From Ruminococcus sp. (lineage in GTDB: Bacteria; Bacillota; Clostridia; Oscillospirales; Ruminococcaceae): 64,000 nt of DNA. Numbering within the stretch: position 1 is the first letter of the stretch; every line of letters begins with the position of its first letter. The position numbers and the translations under genes were made by a program. The stretch is from assembly GCF_024691275.1 (NCBI RefSeq), contig NZ_JAILNU010000009.1, positions 29,502-93,501 of the forward strand, read 5' to 3'. The notes beneath the pieces are model-generated. The model saw only the letters and a program-made list of their open reading frames with translations, was not told the origin of the DNA and made no database searches. Positions 10,264 to 19,452 of this stretch are shown piece after piece.

Positions 10264-10266
10264 TCC

Positions 10267-10620
10267 TTATTCAGTTTTGCCGAGGGATTCAGGACCCCAG
10301 CCCATTTTTACGCCTGCAAGCATATGGAAATGCAGATGCTTTACGGTCTGACCTGCATCGTCGCCGCAGTTATTGATGATACGATAGCTCTCGATACCCT
10401 CAGCCTTTGCGATCTTTGCAGCAGCCTCGAACACCTTGGCTACAGATGAGGAATTTTCCTCGGTTATCTCGTTAGCAGAGGAGATATGCACCTTAGGGAT
10501 TATAAGATAATGAACAGGAGCTATAGGAGCGATGTCCTTGAAAGCATAGACAAACTCGTCCTCATAGACCTTAGTGCTTGGAATCTCGCCGTCGATAATT
10601 TTGCAGAATAAACAATCCAT
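10267..10620 (-). CDS. HIT family protein
   Basis: CLFCKIIDGEIPS ... VKHLHFHMLAG. Confidence 0.93.
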   Translation of the reverse strand: MDCLFCKIIDGEIPSTKVYEDEFVYAFKDIAPIAPVHYLIIPKVHISSANEITEENSSSVAKVFEAAAKIAKAEGIESYRIINNCGDDAGQTVKHLHFHMLAGVKMGWGPESLGKTE

Positions 10621-10676
10621 ACTGATTCTCCTTTACAATATTTTTTATATCAGGGCGGACTCAGCCGCCCTTAGAA

Positions 10677-13307
10677 TTACTTAACAGTGTCTGCAACAAC
10701 GTCCGCAAATTTAGCAAGTGCATCGTCGATCTTAGCGATATCGCCTGCACCTGCCATAGCTCCGTCAGGCTTTCCGCCGCCCTTACCGCCTGTTACAGCA
10801 GCTATCTCGCGGACGATCTTGCCTGCGTTGGCACCCTTCGCAACAGCTTCCTTTGTACATACGCAGTAGAATGTGCCCTTTTCGCCGACAGTGCCTGCAA
10901 AGAGAGCTATAATAGCTTCGTCCTTGTCCTTGACGCTGTCGCCCAGCTTTCTGAGAGCATCAGGAGCAGAACCTTCCATACGTGCGGAAACGATCTTCAC
11001 GCCGTTTACTTCCTTAGCGTTGTCGAAGAGAGCAGCTGTCTTGGAGTTAGCTATCTGCTGTGTAAGGCTTTCCAGCTTCTTGTCCTTCTCCTTTGACTCA
11101 GCAGCAATTGCAGCGCACTTCTCGGGGAGTTCTGTGATATTTGCAAGCTTGAGAGCCTTTGCTGACTTGATGATAGTATTCTTGAACTCGTTGAGGAGAT
11201 TGATAACGTTCATACCTGTAACAGCTTCGATACGTCTTACGCCTGCTGCAACAGAGCTCTCGGAAACTATCTTGAAAAGACCGATCTGAGCAGTATTTGA
11301 TATATGAGTACCGCCGCAGAACTCAACTGACTTGTTAGCAGTTACAACGCGGACAGTATCACCGTACTTCTCGCCAAAGAGAGCCATAGCGCCCAGCTTT
11401 CTTGCCTCGTCGATAGGCATTTCCTTCATAGTAACAGGGAAAGAAGACATTATCTCAGCATTTACGATGTCCTCGACTCTTGCTATCTCCTCCTCAGTCA
11501 TAGCGCTGAAGTGGTTGAAGTCGAAACGGCAAGCCTTTTCGTTAACGAGCTGACCGGCCTGATGAACGTGGTCGCCAAGCACCTGTCTGAGTGCGTGCTG
11601 GAGAAGATGTGCAGTTGTATGGTTGCGCATGATAGCCATTCTGCGATCCTTCTCTATCTGAGCGAGGACTTTGTCTCCCTTGGAGATGCTTCCCTGCTCA
11701 ACTGTAGCGATATGGAGGAAATGTCCCTCTGACTTTATAGTATCATCAACAGAAGCGATATTAGCGCCGTTGATGAGCATACCTGTGTCGCCGACCTGTC
11801 CGCCGCTCTCAGCGTAGAAAGGAGTAACATCGAGAACGATAACAACATCGTCGCCCTCAACAGCTGTTTCAACTTCCTTGCCGTCCTTGTAGATAGCGAG
11901 TATCTCAGCGTCCTCAGCCTCGAAGTCGGTATAACCTGTGAATATAGTTGCCGGAGCATCTACCTTGATGCTGTTGTCAGCCCATGACGAACCTGCCTTT
12001 GCAGCGTGGTCAGCCTTAGCTCTTGCTCTCTGCTCCTTAGCAAGCTCTGTGAAGCGCTCGCGGTCAACTGTGTAGCCCTTCTCCTCGCATATTTCCTCTG
12101 TGAGGTCTATCGGGAAGCCGTATGTATCGGAAAGCTTGAATGCGTCGTCGCCCGAGAGTACCTTACCGCCCTCAGCAGCAAGCTTTTCTGTGAACTGATT
12201 GAGGAGCTCTGTGCCCTTGTCGATAGTCTTTGCAAAAGCTTCTTCCTCAACGCCTATTATCTTCTTGATATAGTCGCGCTTTTCAGCAAGCTCAGGATAA
12301 GCATTTGCGTTCTCGTTGATAACTGTATCGCAAACCTCTGTGAGGAAAGGTCTCTTAACGCCTAAGAGTCTGCCGTGACGGGCAGCTCTTCTGAGGAGGC
12401 GGCGGAGAACATATCCGCGTCCCTCGTTTGAAGGAAGGATACCGTCGCCTACCATGAAGGTAGTGCTTCTGATGTGATCTGTGATAACACGAAGCGAAAC
12501 GTCCTTCTTAGCGTCTTTCTTATATTCAACACCTGCAATGGAGGAAATGTGCTTCATGATATTCTGAACAGTATCTACCTCGAAGATATTGTCAACACCC
12601 TGCATTACACAAGCAAGTCTTTCAAGACCCATACCAGTGTCGATGTTCTTGCTCTTCATCTCAGCGTAGTGACCTTCACCGTCACTGTCGAACTGGCTGA
12701 AAACGAGGTTCCATATCTCAATAACTCTGTCGCAGTCGCTTGCCTGCTCGAAGCTCTCGAAAGGACCATAAGCCTCTCCGCGGTCAAAGTGTATCTCAGA
12801 ACATGGACCGCAAGGACCTGAACCGTGCTCCCAGAAGTTGTCCTTCTTGCCGAGACGGATTATCCTGTCGTGAGGGATACCGATATGGTTCTCCCAGATC
12901 TGCTCAGCCTCGTCATCGCTCTCGAATATTGTGATCCAGAGCTTTTCAGCAGGGATCTCAAGTGTCTTTGTGAGGAACTCCCAAGCCCAATCGATAGCCT
13001 CTGTCTTGAAGTAATCGCCGAAAGAGAAATTGCCGAGCATCTCGAAATATGTACCGTGACGAGCAGTCTTGCCAACGCTCTCGATATCGGGAGTTCTGAT
13101 ACATTTCTGGCAGGTAGTTACTCTCTTGTTCGGAGGAGTAGCCTGTCCGAGGAAAAACTTTTTAAGAGGAGCCATACCTGAATTGATAAGAAGGAGGCTC
13201 TTGTCACCCTGAGGTACAAGTGAAGCGCTCGCCATTCTTGTATGGTTCTTACTTTCAAAGAATGAAAGATACTTTTCACGAAGATCATTAAGACCTGTCC
13301 ACTGCAT
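10677..13307 (-). CDS. alaS: Alanine--tRNA ligase
   Basis: Full-length 876 aa; GNFSFGDYFKTEAI, HTTAHLLQHALR, FCGGTH; RBS AAAGGAG. Confidence 0.97.
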   Translation of the reverse strand: MQWTGLNDLREKYLSFFESKNHTRMASASLVPQGDKSLLLINSGMAPLKKFFLGQATPPNKRVTTCQKCIRTPDIESVGKTARHGTYFEMLGNFSFGDYFKTEAIDWAWEFLTKTLEIPAEKLWITIFESDDEAEQIWENHIGIPHDRIIRLGKKDNFWEHGSGPCGPCSEIHFDRGEAYGPFESFEQASDCDRVIEIWNLVFSQFDSDGEGHYAEMKSKNIDTGMGLERLACVMQGVDNIFEVDTVQNIMKHISSIAGVEYKKDAKKDVSLRVITDHIRSTTFMVGDGILPSNEGRGYVLRRLLRRAARHGRLLGVKRPFLTEVCDTVINENANAYPELAEKRDYIKKIIGVEEEAFAKTIDKGTELLNQFTEKLAAEGGKVLSGDDAFKLSDTYGFPIDLTEEICEEKGYTVDRERFTELAKEQRARAKADHAAKAGSSWADNSIKVDAPATIFTGYTDFEAEDAEILAIYKDGKEVETAVEGDDVVIVLDVTPFYAESGGQVGDTGMLINGANIASVDDTIKSEGHFLHIATVEQGSISKGDKVLAQIEKDRRMAIMRNHTTAHLLQHALRQVLGDHVHQAGQLVNEKACRFDFNHFSAMTEEEIARVEDIVNAEIMSSFPVTMKEMPIDEARKLGAMALFGEKYGDTVRVVTANKSVEFCGGTHISNTAQIGLFKIVSESSVAAGVRRIEAVTGMNVINLLNEFKNTIIKSAKALKLANITELPEKCAAIAAESKEKDKKLESLTQQIANSKTAALFDNAKEVNGVKIVSARMEGSAPDALRKLGDSVKDKDEAIIALFAGTVGEKGTFYCVCTKEAVAKGANAGKIVREIAAVTGGKGGGKPDGAMAGAGDIAKIDDALAKFADVVADTVK

Positions 13308-13335
13308 AAATATATCTCCTTTAAAATATTATTGC

Positions 13336-13449
13336 GGTGTACCGTACAGGATTTTAACCTGTGCCCTCCGACGTGGAACAGTTATGCTGTTACCGTCTTT
13401 GGCAAGACGGAGTTTTACATCGGCGTTCTGAACGCTGAACTAACGGTAC
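13336..13449 (-). ncRNA. tRNA-like element 2 (expanded, non-canonical)
   Basis: GTACCGT/ACGGTAC acceptor-like stem, TA, GTTC..GAAC D-arm, ACAGG-TTAAAAT-CCTGT T-arm, A+CC at 3' end; enlarged central region with CCGTCTT-GCCA-AAGACGG and AACAG-CATAA-CTGTT hairpins within CCGATG/CGTCGG. Confidence 0.7.
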
Positions 13450-13460
13450 GTATACATATA

Positions 13461-13555
13461 GGTGCGCCGTGCGGGATTTGAACCTGCGGATCATAAAATG
13501 CTGAACCTCTCTTATACAAGACAGTGATTTGCTCTGCCAACTGAGCTAACGGCGC
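13461..13555 (-). ncRNA. tRNA-like element 1 (long-arm, non-canonical tRNA or pseudo-tRNA)
   Basis: GCGCCGT/ACGGCGC acceptor-like stem, GCTC-AGTTGGCA-GAGC D-arm, GCAGG-TTCAAAT-CCCGC T-arm, A+CC; central hairpin CTGTCTT-GTAT-AAGAGAG gives no good 7-nt anticodon loop. Confidence 0.75.
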
Positions 13556-13556
13556 A

Positions 13557-13776
13557 TAAATAAAAACACCTCCGCCGCCAAATGGGACGAAGGCTCTCGT
13601 GGTACCACCCAAATTTAAGAAAACAGCTGTTTTCTCCTCATACATCTTTAACGCAGAAATACGCCTCGGTTTCCCGAAGAAGCTCAGGGGTAGCACCTGT
13701 CCGTCATGTAAAAGCTCGCACCGTCCGCTTTTTCTCTGAGGCATAACGCATACAGTCAGTCCCGTCAATGCTATAC
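13557..13776 (-). promoter_or_regulatory. T-box leader of alaS (Ala specifier GCT) with terminator
   Basis: T-box GGGTGGTACCACG on the minus strand; candidate specifier ...GGT-GCT-ACC...; terminator stem CCTTCGTC/GGCGGAGG then TGTTTTTATTT; upstream of alaS. Confidence 0.9.
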
Positions 13777-13782
13777 CTCTAT

Positions 13783-13811
13783 ATTATAACGCTGTTTCGT
13801 TCAAAAGTCAA
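13783..13811 (-). promoter_or_regulatory. Sigma-A-type promoter for the alaS T-box transcript
   Basis: TTGACT - 17 nt - TATAAT on the minus strand just upstream of the T-box. Confidence 0.85.
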
Positions 13812-13847
13812 TGGGTTTGAAAAGATTTCTGCAAAAATGCTGCTTTA

Positions 13848-15455
13848 TTATTTCTTTTTAATGTTGAGTTCCCTTATCTTCTCTGCGATCTCCCGAAAAA
13901 CAGGAGCAGCTGCTTCGTTGCCGTAGCCGCCGTTCTCAATGAGCACCGTTACTGCGTATTTCGGCTTTCTTGACGGAAAAAAGCCTGTTATCCATGCATG
14001 GCAAAGCTCCTCCCCTTTCTCGTCCAGCTTTCCTGTCTGCGCTGTTGAGGTCTTCGCACCCAAACTTATCACATTTGACCGTGCTTTTGAGTTTTCGTTG
14101 TCCCGAACCGCAGATATCATCATTTTGCGAAGCTGCATTGCCGTATCACTGCTCATTGCCGTTGAATAGCGCGTAGGCTTTTCGTCCGCAACTGCCTCAC
14201 CGTCAGCTGTAATACCTTTGATAAGCCGAAGAACAGGCATATCTCCGCCATTGCATATCCCGCAGGTGAGCTGTGTTATCTGTAACGGTGTTGCAGCGAG
14301 CTTACCCTGACCAAAGGAAAAATTCGCACGTTCAGCAGGTACCGAAAGCTGCTTTTCCGTGGGAAGAACTCCTCCCGAACCTGTAACTCCTGCGCAGAGA
14401 TAGTTTTCCTTTCCGAATCCGAGATACTCTGCCATTTGCCTGTATTTCCCTATATCAAGGCTCCTCGCAAGATCTATGAAATACGTGTTGCAGGAATTTG
14501 TCATTGCCTCAGTCATATCCTGCAATCCGTGACCGTCAAGCTTGTGGCAGTTGAATATCTTGCCTTCGATGTCTGTACTCCCTGTGCAGGCGTATGTCCT
14601 TCCGCCAAAGCCCTCCTCGATAGCTGCTGCCGCTGTAACAAGTTTGAAGACCGAACCGACACTGTACGAGTACAGTGCGCGGTCTATAAGCGGACACCTG
14701 CGGTCTTTCATCGCTTTTTCAATATCACTCGTTTCGTAGCACGGGAAACTGGCAAGTCCCAGAATATCACCTGTTTTTACATCTGCACAAACTATCGCTC
14801 CTGTATCAATGCGGCTGCCGCAGTCCTCGCATATCTTCTGGATATCGCTGTCAAGAGTCAGAACTACACCTGTTTTATATGAGCTGCTGCGAAAGACCTT
14901 CTTGCCGTCACCTATCAGTATACGTCCCATGCCGTCCTTTTTGTAGGAAACGCTGTTAGACGGAAAGTTGTTTCGCAGAATATCATCATAGGCATATTCT
15001 ATGCCGTCAGCTCCCTTATCATCGGATAAATAGCCTATTATGTGCTGAGCGGTCTGATGCTCGGAATAGCGTATCGGCACTTCAAATATGGTAAGCCCGT
15101 CGGATTCAAGCGCCTTGTCGCTGCAATCAAACACAAACGGCTCGCCTTTATCAAACTGCTCGTAAAAGCTGTCCTTATCAATGGCATATTCGGCAGTCTG
15201 TTCCCTGTCAAGTGCGGAAGGCACCGCGGCTGCGATATGCTTTTTTTCCGCATTGATGAGCGGACGCATATTCCTGTCGTAGATAGTTCCCTGACACCGC
15301 CCCGCTTCAATAGTCAGTGTGCTTTCGAGCTGTGCCGCCGGAACGTCCTTCTGCTCAACCGCTATGCGATAGTAATTCAATGCTATGAATGTAAAGCTGA
15401 TGAAAAAAGCTGCCGTAAGTATCAGTACTCCGTGCTCGCCGCGTTTTCGTACCAT
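13848..15455 (-). CDS. Penicillin-binding protein (transpeptidase; PBP2/FtsI-like)
   Basis: YSVGSVFKLVTAAAAIE (SxxK), SNSCNTYF (SxN), KTSTAQTG (KTG-like). Confidence 0.9.
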   Translation of the reverse strand: MVRKRGEHGVLILTAAFFISFTFIALNYYRIAVEQKDVPAAQLESTLTIEAGRCQGTIYDRNMRPLINAEKKHIAAAVPSALDREQTAEYAIDKDSFYEQFDKGEPFVFDCSDKALESDGLTIFEVPIRYSEHQTAQHIIGYLSDDKGADGIEYAYDDILRNNFPSNSVSYKKDGMGRILIGDGKKVFRSSSYKTGVVLTLDSDIQKICEDCGSRIDTGAIVCADVKTGDILGLASFPCYETSDIEKAMKDRRCPLIDRALYSYSVGSVFKLVTAAAAIEEGFGGRTYACTGSTDIEGKIFNCHKLDGHGLQDMTEAMTNSCNTYFIDLARSLDIGKYRQMAEYLGFGKENYLCAGVTGSGGVLPTEKQLSVPAERANFSFGQGKLAATPLQITQLTCGICNGGDMPVLRLIKGITADGEAVADEKPTRYSTAMSSDTAMQLRKMMISAVRDNENSKARSNVISLGAKTSTAQTGKLDEKGEELCHAWITGFFPSRKPKYAVTVLIENGGYGNEAAAPVFREIAEKIRELNIKKK

Positions 15456-15514
15456 GATATCACCTCACGTATAGCATTGACAGGAACAGAGCTAATATTC
15501 AGTCATCATAAAAT

Positions 15515-15540
15515 AGAAAGGACGACCATTGGTCGTCCAA
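15515..15540. repeat. Short perfect palindrome, possible terminator or protein site
   Basis: ggacgacca-t-tggtcgtcc in the intergenic gap. Confidence 0.5.
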
Positions 15541-15590
15541 ATTAAGTATTTTCGTTTGTTGATTCAGTGTAAGTATAATCCATCAATACA

Positions 15591-16439
15591 TTATACCTCA
15601 GAACTCGCCATTTTATTTTCATCATACTCTATTGTATCAGGAATTGTTTTTGATAAATCATATATTGTAAGACGAGGAAGCACTAATGGTTCGTTTTTAA
15701 TTTGAATTAACTTATATGGCGTAAACCAAAATAAATAATCAATTCCTTTATTATAAAAGCTGTCCAAAAAAGCTTTATCTACAAAAAACAAGTGTGGAAA
15801 ACATAATACTTCCTGTCCTTCGTAAAACTGAGTTTTAGGTGAAATATCTTCTTCTAATTTTAGATATCCTGTTGATTCATCATATACAATAAAAATTGTC
15901 TTATAATTCGGGTGATTCTTTTTATATAATGGAATATTCGCTATATGTTTATTTATAACACGAGCAAAATTTTTTTTATAGAAAACATAATTATGATCTT
16001 CATACGTAGATAAACCTGTATCCGCATTTATAAAAATTTTAGCTTTAGGATAACTTTTAATACTACCTTTATCTTTTAGTTCTCTATATAATTTACGTTC
16101 TCGCATAATTGTAGGATTATGCAACTTTCCTTTTTTCCCTTTTCTTTCAGTATCATTAACTCGCATAACATCTATCATCATTCTATATTCATCTGAGTAG
16201 AAATCTGGTGGTGGATCTGATTTTCCTGAACTATCAATCCATTTGTTCCAGTTATATTTTGAATGTATCATCTCAAGTACTTCTATAGCTTCACTTGATT
16301 CAACTGGAAAACAAATTTCTGGATTAGTACATTTTTGCAAGTGTTCGATTATATCTAATTCCTTATCTCCAAAAAGCATACTCGTCTCCTTAAAATCACG
16401 CGACTCCTTGCAAGGTTTAGAATCAAGCTGTATCTTCAC
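15591..16439 (-). CDS. Hypothetical protein in AT-rich DNA
   Basis: 282-aa ORF, Lys/Asn/Tyr/Ile-rich composition unlike its neighbours; no family recognised. Confidence 0.65.
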   Translation of the reverse strand: MKIQLDSKPCKESRDFKETSMLFGDKELDIIEHLQKCTNPEICFPVESSEAIEVLEMIHSKYNWNKWIDSSGKSDPPPDFYSDEYRMMIDVMRVNDTERKGKKGKLHNPTIMRERKLYRELKDKGSIKSYPKAKIFINADTGLSTYEDHNYVFYKKNFARVINKHIANIPLYKKNHPNYKTIFIVYDESTGYLKLEEDISPKTQFYEGQEVLCFPHLFFVDKAFLDSFYNKGIDYLFWFTPYKLIQIKNEPLVLPRLTIYDLSKTIPDTIEYDENKMASSEV

Positions 16440-16475
16440 ATTATCACTCCCAAAACAATTGCTACCAGCTAACAG

Positions 16476-16910
16476 CTACTCCAGTATTACCGTAAAAGGT
16501 CCGTCATTGAGCAGTTCCACCTTCATATCAGTGCCGAACGAACCTGTCTCAACGTGCTTGCCCTTGCTGCGGAGATACTCCACAAAATACTCATACAGCG
16601 CATTTGCCTTGTCGGGCTTTGCAGCCTGTATGAAATTGGGACGATTTCCCTTGCGGCAGTCCGCATACAGCGTGAACTGCGGAACAACAAGCAGTGAACC
16701 GCCCACGCTGTCAAGGTCAAGATTTATCTTGTCATTCTCGTCGGAGAATATCCTCAGTCCGCATATCTTATCGCCCAGTCTGCGGCAATCCTCCTCGGTA
16801 TCTTCGTGACCTACCCCGAACAGCAGCAGGAAGCCTGTTCCTATCTTGCCGATGACTTCACCGTCTACTGTAACACTTGCAGAGGTCACTCTCTGTAAAA
16901 CTATCCTCAT
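16476..16910 (-). CDS. dtd: D-aminoacyl-tRNA deacylase
   Basis: [36 protein letters not shown], [22 protein letters not shown]. Confidence 0.96.
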   Translation of the reverse strand: MRIVLQRVTSASVTVDGEVIGKIGTGFLLLFGVGHEDTEEDCRRLGDKICGLRIFSDENDKINLDLDSVGGSLLVVPQFTLYADCRKGNRPNFIQAAKPDKANALYEYFVEYLRSKGKHVETGSFGTDMKVELLNDGPFTVILE

Positions 16911-16916
16911 TTATGC

Positions 16917-18887
16917 CTACTTTCTGACTACGTCCATATCAAACGGCTTCAAAGTGAAATTATCACGCTCTCCGCCGTCGATTATGCTGAACATCGCCTT
17001 CGGAAGCGTTATCTCCACTTCCTGCTCTGAATTATTGAAGAAGAATATATAATCATCAAGACCATTTGTACGGGTCGTTACTTCCACGCCCTTCGGCAGG
17101 TCCTTCAGACGCGGTATGCCTGTCTGCTTCATTATGTTGCCTGCGAAGCTCTCATAGAACTCCCTGCTGCACACAGTTCCCACATAATATGCAACTCCGC
17201 TGCAATAGCGATTCATTGTCACCGCAGGACTTCCGCTGTAGAAGCAGTCTTCATATTCCGCATAAGCACGGGCTGTAGTAAGCTCCATTATATCACACCA
17301 CTTGGAACATCTGAACTCATTGCCTGCAAAGTCCTTGATAGTCTGCTCCATATCGCCAATTGGATCATACTCTACTATCTCAGCACCGATAAGCTCTCTG
17401 TATACTGTTGGCAGCGGCTCCATGATGCAGTTGTTGAATGCATCTTTTACACCGCTGCGGTTCGTCATAACAACTGTTCCGCCCTTTATAACATAACGGT
17501 AGATATTTTCAGCCGCATTCTGATCGTACACGTACATTTCGGGAGCTATTACCGCCTTGTACTTGGTAAGATCAGCCGTAGGCGATATTATATCCACGTT
17601 TACTCCATAGCGAGTGAATGCAGCATGGAATAGCTTCAGCTGCTCAAAATACTCAAATCCGCTGGTCTGCGGCTGTATACCGAACGCCCAGTCATTGTCG
17701 GGAGAGTAGAGTATCGCTATGTCCGATACCAGCTCCGTTGTCTCTATTGCAGTGAGCTTCATTGCCGTCCTGCAAAGGTCTGCAAACTCTATAAAACGAC
17801 GGGACGGAACATTGCTGTGGTCGATAAGTCCGTGCCAGTACATCTCTGCGCCCTTATTGGCTGTTCTCCAGCGGAAATGTATCACGGTATCGGCTCCGTG
17901 CGCCATTGCCTGCAATGCATAGCCCTTTATCTGTCCCGGACGCGGAGTCGGGCTCATGGGCATCCAGCAGCCCGTCGGACCGCTTAACTGCTCCATTACC
18001 CAGAAGTTCTTCTGCTTTACACCGCGCATAAGGTCGAGATAAAATGCGTGTGAGTATATCTCGTCATCATCTTCGGGGAGCATGATCGGCGGATAATTGT
18101 CATACGCAACAAAGTCAAGCAGCTCATACATACGATAATAATCAGGCTTATTCTCTGAAAAATAGGTGTTCGTAGTTACCTTTGCCTTTGGATAGTGTCT
18201 CCTCACTATCATAGTCATATCATTGACGAACTTCACAGCCATATCCGAAGCAAATCTGCTGTACTCCAGACAAAGCGAAGGGTTCTGCCACGCCTTCGGG
18301 TAGGCTGTCGGAGGCTGTATTTGTGATATATCACTGTATTCACCGCTCCAAACGCTGTTTCCGAACGCCGAATTGATATTTTCAAGGTTATCATACTTGT
18401 CTATCAGCCAGTCTCTGAACAGTCCGCGGCAAACCTCACAGGTACATGGGTAGGCTTCGATCTCGTTATCTATCTGCCAGCCCACTACAGCCGTTGTCCT
18501 TGCATATCTGTGAGCGAGCTGCTCGGTGATACGCTTTGCATAATACAGGAACATCGGCGCATTCAGACACCTGTGTGCTCTTATTCCTGTCTGGATACGC
18601 TTTCCGTCAGGTCCTACCTGAGTTATGTCAGGATAAGTCTCATACATCCATAAAGGCGGACAGCTCGTGGGAGTACAAAGTATCACGCCTATGGAATGCC
18701 GTGCAAATATGCTTATGGCTTCATCGAGCCATGCAAAGTCAAACTGTCCGTCACGCGGTTCAAGTCTTGACCATGCAAATTCGCCCATTCTCACAAGCTT
18801 TACGCCTGTTTTTACCATAAGATCAGCGTCCTTCTGCCACATTTCCTTGTCCCACTGCTCGGGATAGTAATCTACGCCTATTCTCAT
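16917..18887 (-). CDS. Glycoside hydrolase family 42 beta-galactosidase
   Basis: GVDYYPEQW, VRMGEFAWSRLEP, GWQIDNEI, WVMEQLSGPTGCW. Confidence 0.93.
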   Translation of the reverse strand: MRIGVDYYPEQWDKEMWQKDADLMVKTGVKLVRMGEFAWSRLEPRDGQFDFAWLDEAISIFARHSIGVILCTPTSCPPLWMYETYPDITQVGPDGKRIQTGIRAHRCLNAPMFLYYAKRITEQLAHRYARTTAVVGWQIDNEIEAYPCTCEVCRGLFRDWLIDKYDNLENINSAFGNSVWSGEYSDISQIQPPTAYPKAWQNPSLCLEYSRFASDMAVKFVNDMTMIVRRHYPKAKVTTNTYFSENKPDYYRMYELLDFVAYDNYPPIMLPEDDDEIYSHAFYLDLMRGVKQKNFWVMEQLSGPTGCWMPMSPTPRPGQIKGYALQAMAHGADTVIHFRWRTANKGAEMYWHGLIDHSNVPSRRFIEFADLCRTAMKLTAIETTELVSDIAILYSPDNDWAFGIQPQTSGFEYFEQLKLFHAAFTRYGVNVDIISPTADLTKYKAVIAPEMYVYDQNAAENIYRYVIKGGTVVMTNRSGVKDAFNNCIMEPLPTVYRELIGAEIVEYDPIGDMEQTIKDFAGNEFRCSKWCDIMELTTARAYAEYEDCFYSGSPAVTMNRYCSGVAYYVGTVCSREFYESFAGNIMKQTGIPRLKDLPKGVEVTTRTNGLDDYIFFFNNSEQEVEITLPKAMFSIIDGGERDNFTLKPFDMDVVRK

Positions 18888-18899
18888 ATCTTCCTCCGA

Positions 18900-19439
18900 T
18901 CAAACAACTGTATACTCTATAAGTCCGCAGTTATCCATGAACCAGTTTGCAAATTTCTCTGTACTCATGTCATTGAAGTAAGTCTCTATTACTCTGCACA
19001 CACCGCCATGACTTACGATAAGTACGTTCTTGTCGCTGAACTTCGATATTATCTCGTCAAGTGCAGTATATACCCTGTGTGAGAGCTGCAAAAGAGATTC
19101 TCCGCACCTTCCCATACGCACACCGAAATTCACCTTATTATCCGCAAATCCCTCAGTATATCGGCTCTTACCCTCATACTCGCCGTAATCCCATTCACGA
19201 AGTCTGTCATCTGTTATCATTTCGATGCCGCAGCGCTCTGCAACTGCGCGGGCAGTCGTCATCGCTCGTTTCATGGGTGATACGATCATAAGATCAATAT
19301 TTCCCATCTCAGCCACCTTCTCCGCAAGTTCATGAGCCTGCCTTACCCCTGTTTCATCAAGCTCAATATCGGTTATGCCTAAAATGATATCCTGTTTATT
19401 GTACGAGGTCTGTCCGTGTCGTGTTGAATATATCTTCAA
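18900..19439 (-). CDS. Histidine phosphatase family protein
   Basis: IYSTRHGQTSYN, VSPMKRAMTTA, VLIVSHGG. Confidence 0.9.
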   Translation of the reverse strand: MKIYSTRHGQTSYNKQDIILGITDIELDETGVRQAHELAEKVAEMGNIDLMIVSPMKRAMTTARAVAERCGIEMITDDRLREWDYGEYEGKSRYTEGFADNKVNFGVRMGRCGESLLQLSHRVYTALDEIISKFSDKNVLIVSHGGVCRVIETYFNDMSTEKFANWFMDNCGLIEYTVV

Positions 19440-19452
19440 ATCAATGCCTCCA

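Noticed and set aside
10630-10670. GC-rich palindrome gggcggactcagccgccc after alaS as a novel element
   Set aside because: Position and form fit an ordinary 3' hairpin/terminator of alaS.
13336-13449. tRNA-Gly (GCC) reading of element 2
   Set aside because: The GCC lies in a hairpin that pairs 7 bp with a 4-nt loop (or 5 bp with an 8-nt loop), not a 5-bp/7-nt anticodon arm; the D-loop lacks GG and the T-loop lacks C56.
13415-13768. 117-aa ORF on the minus strand
   Set aside because: Lies inside the T-box leader and tRNA-like elements; its sequence is explained by RNA structure and it has no protein family features.
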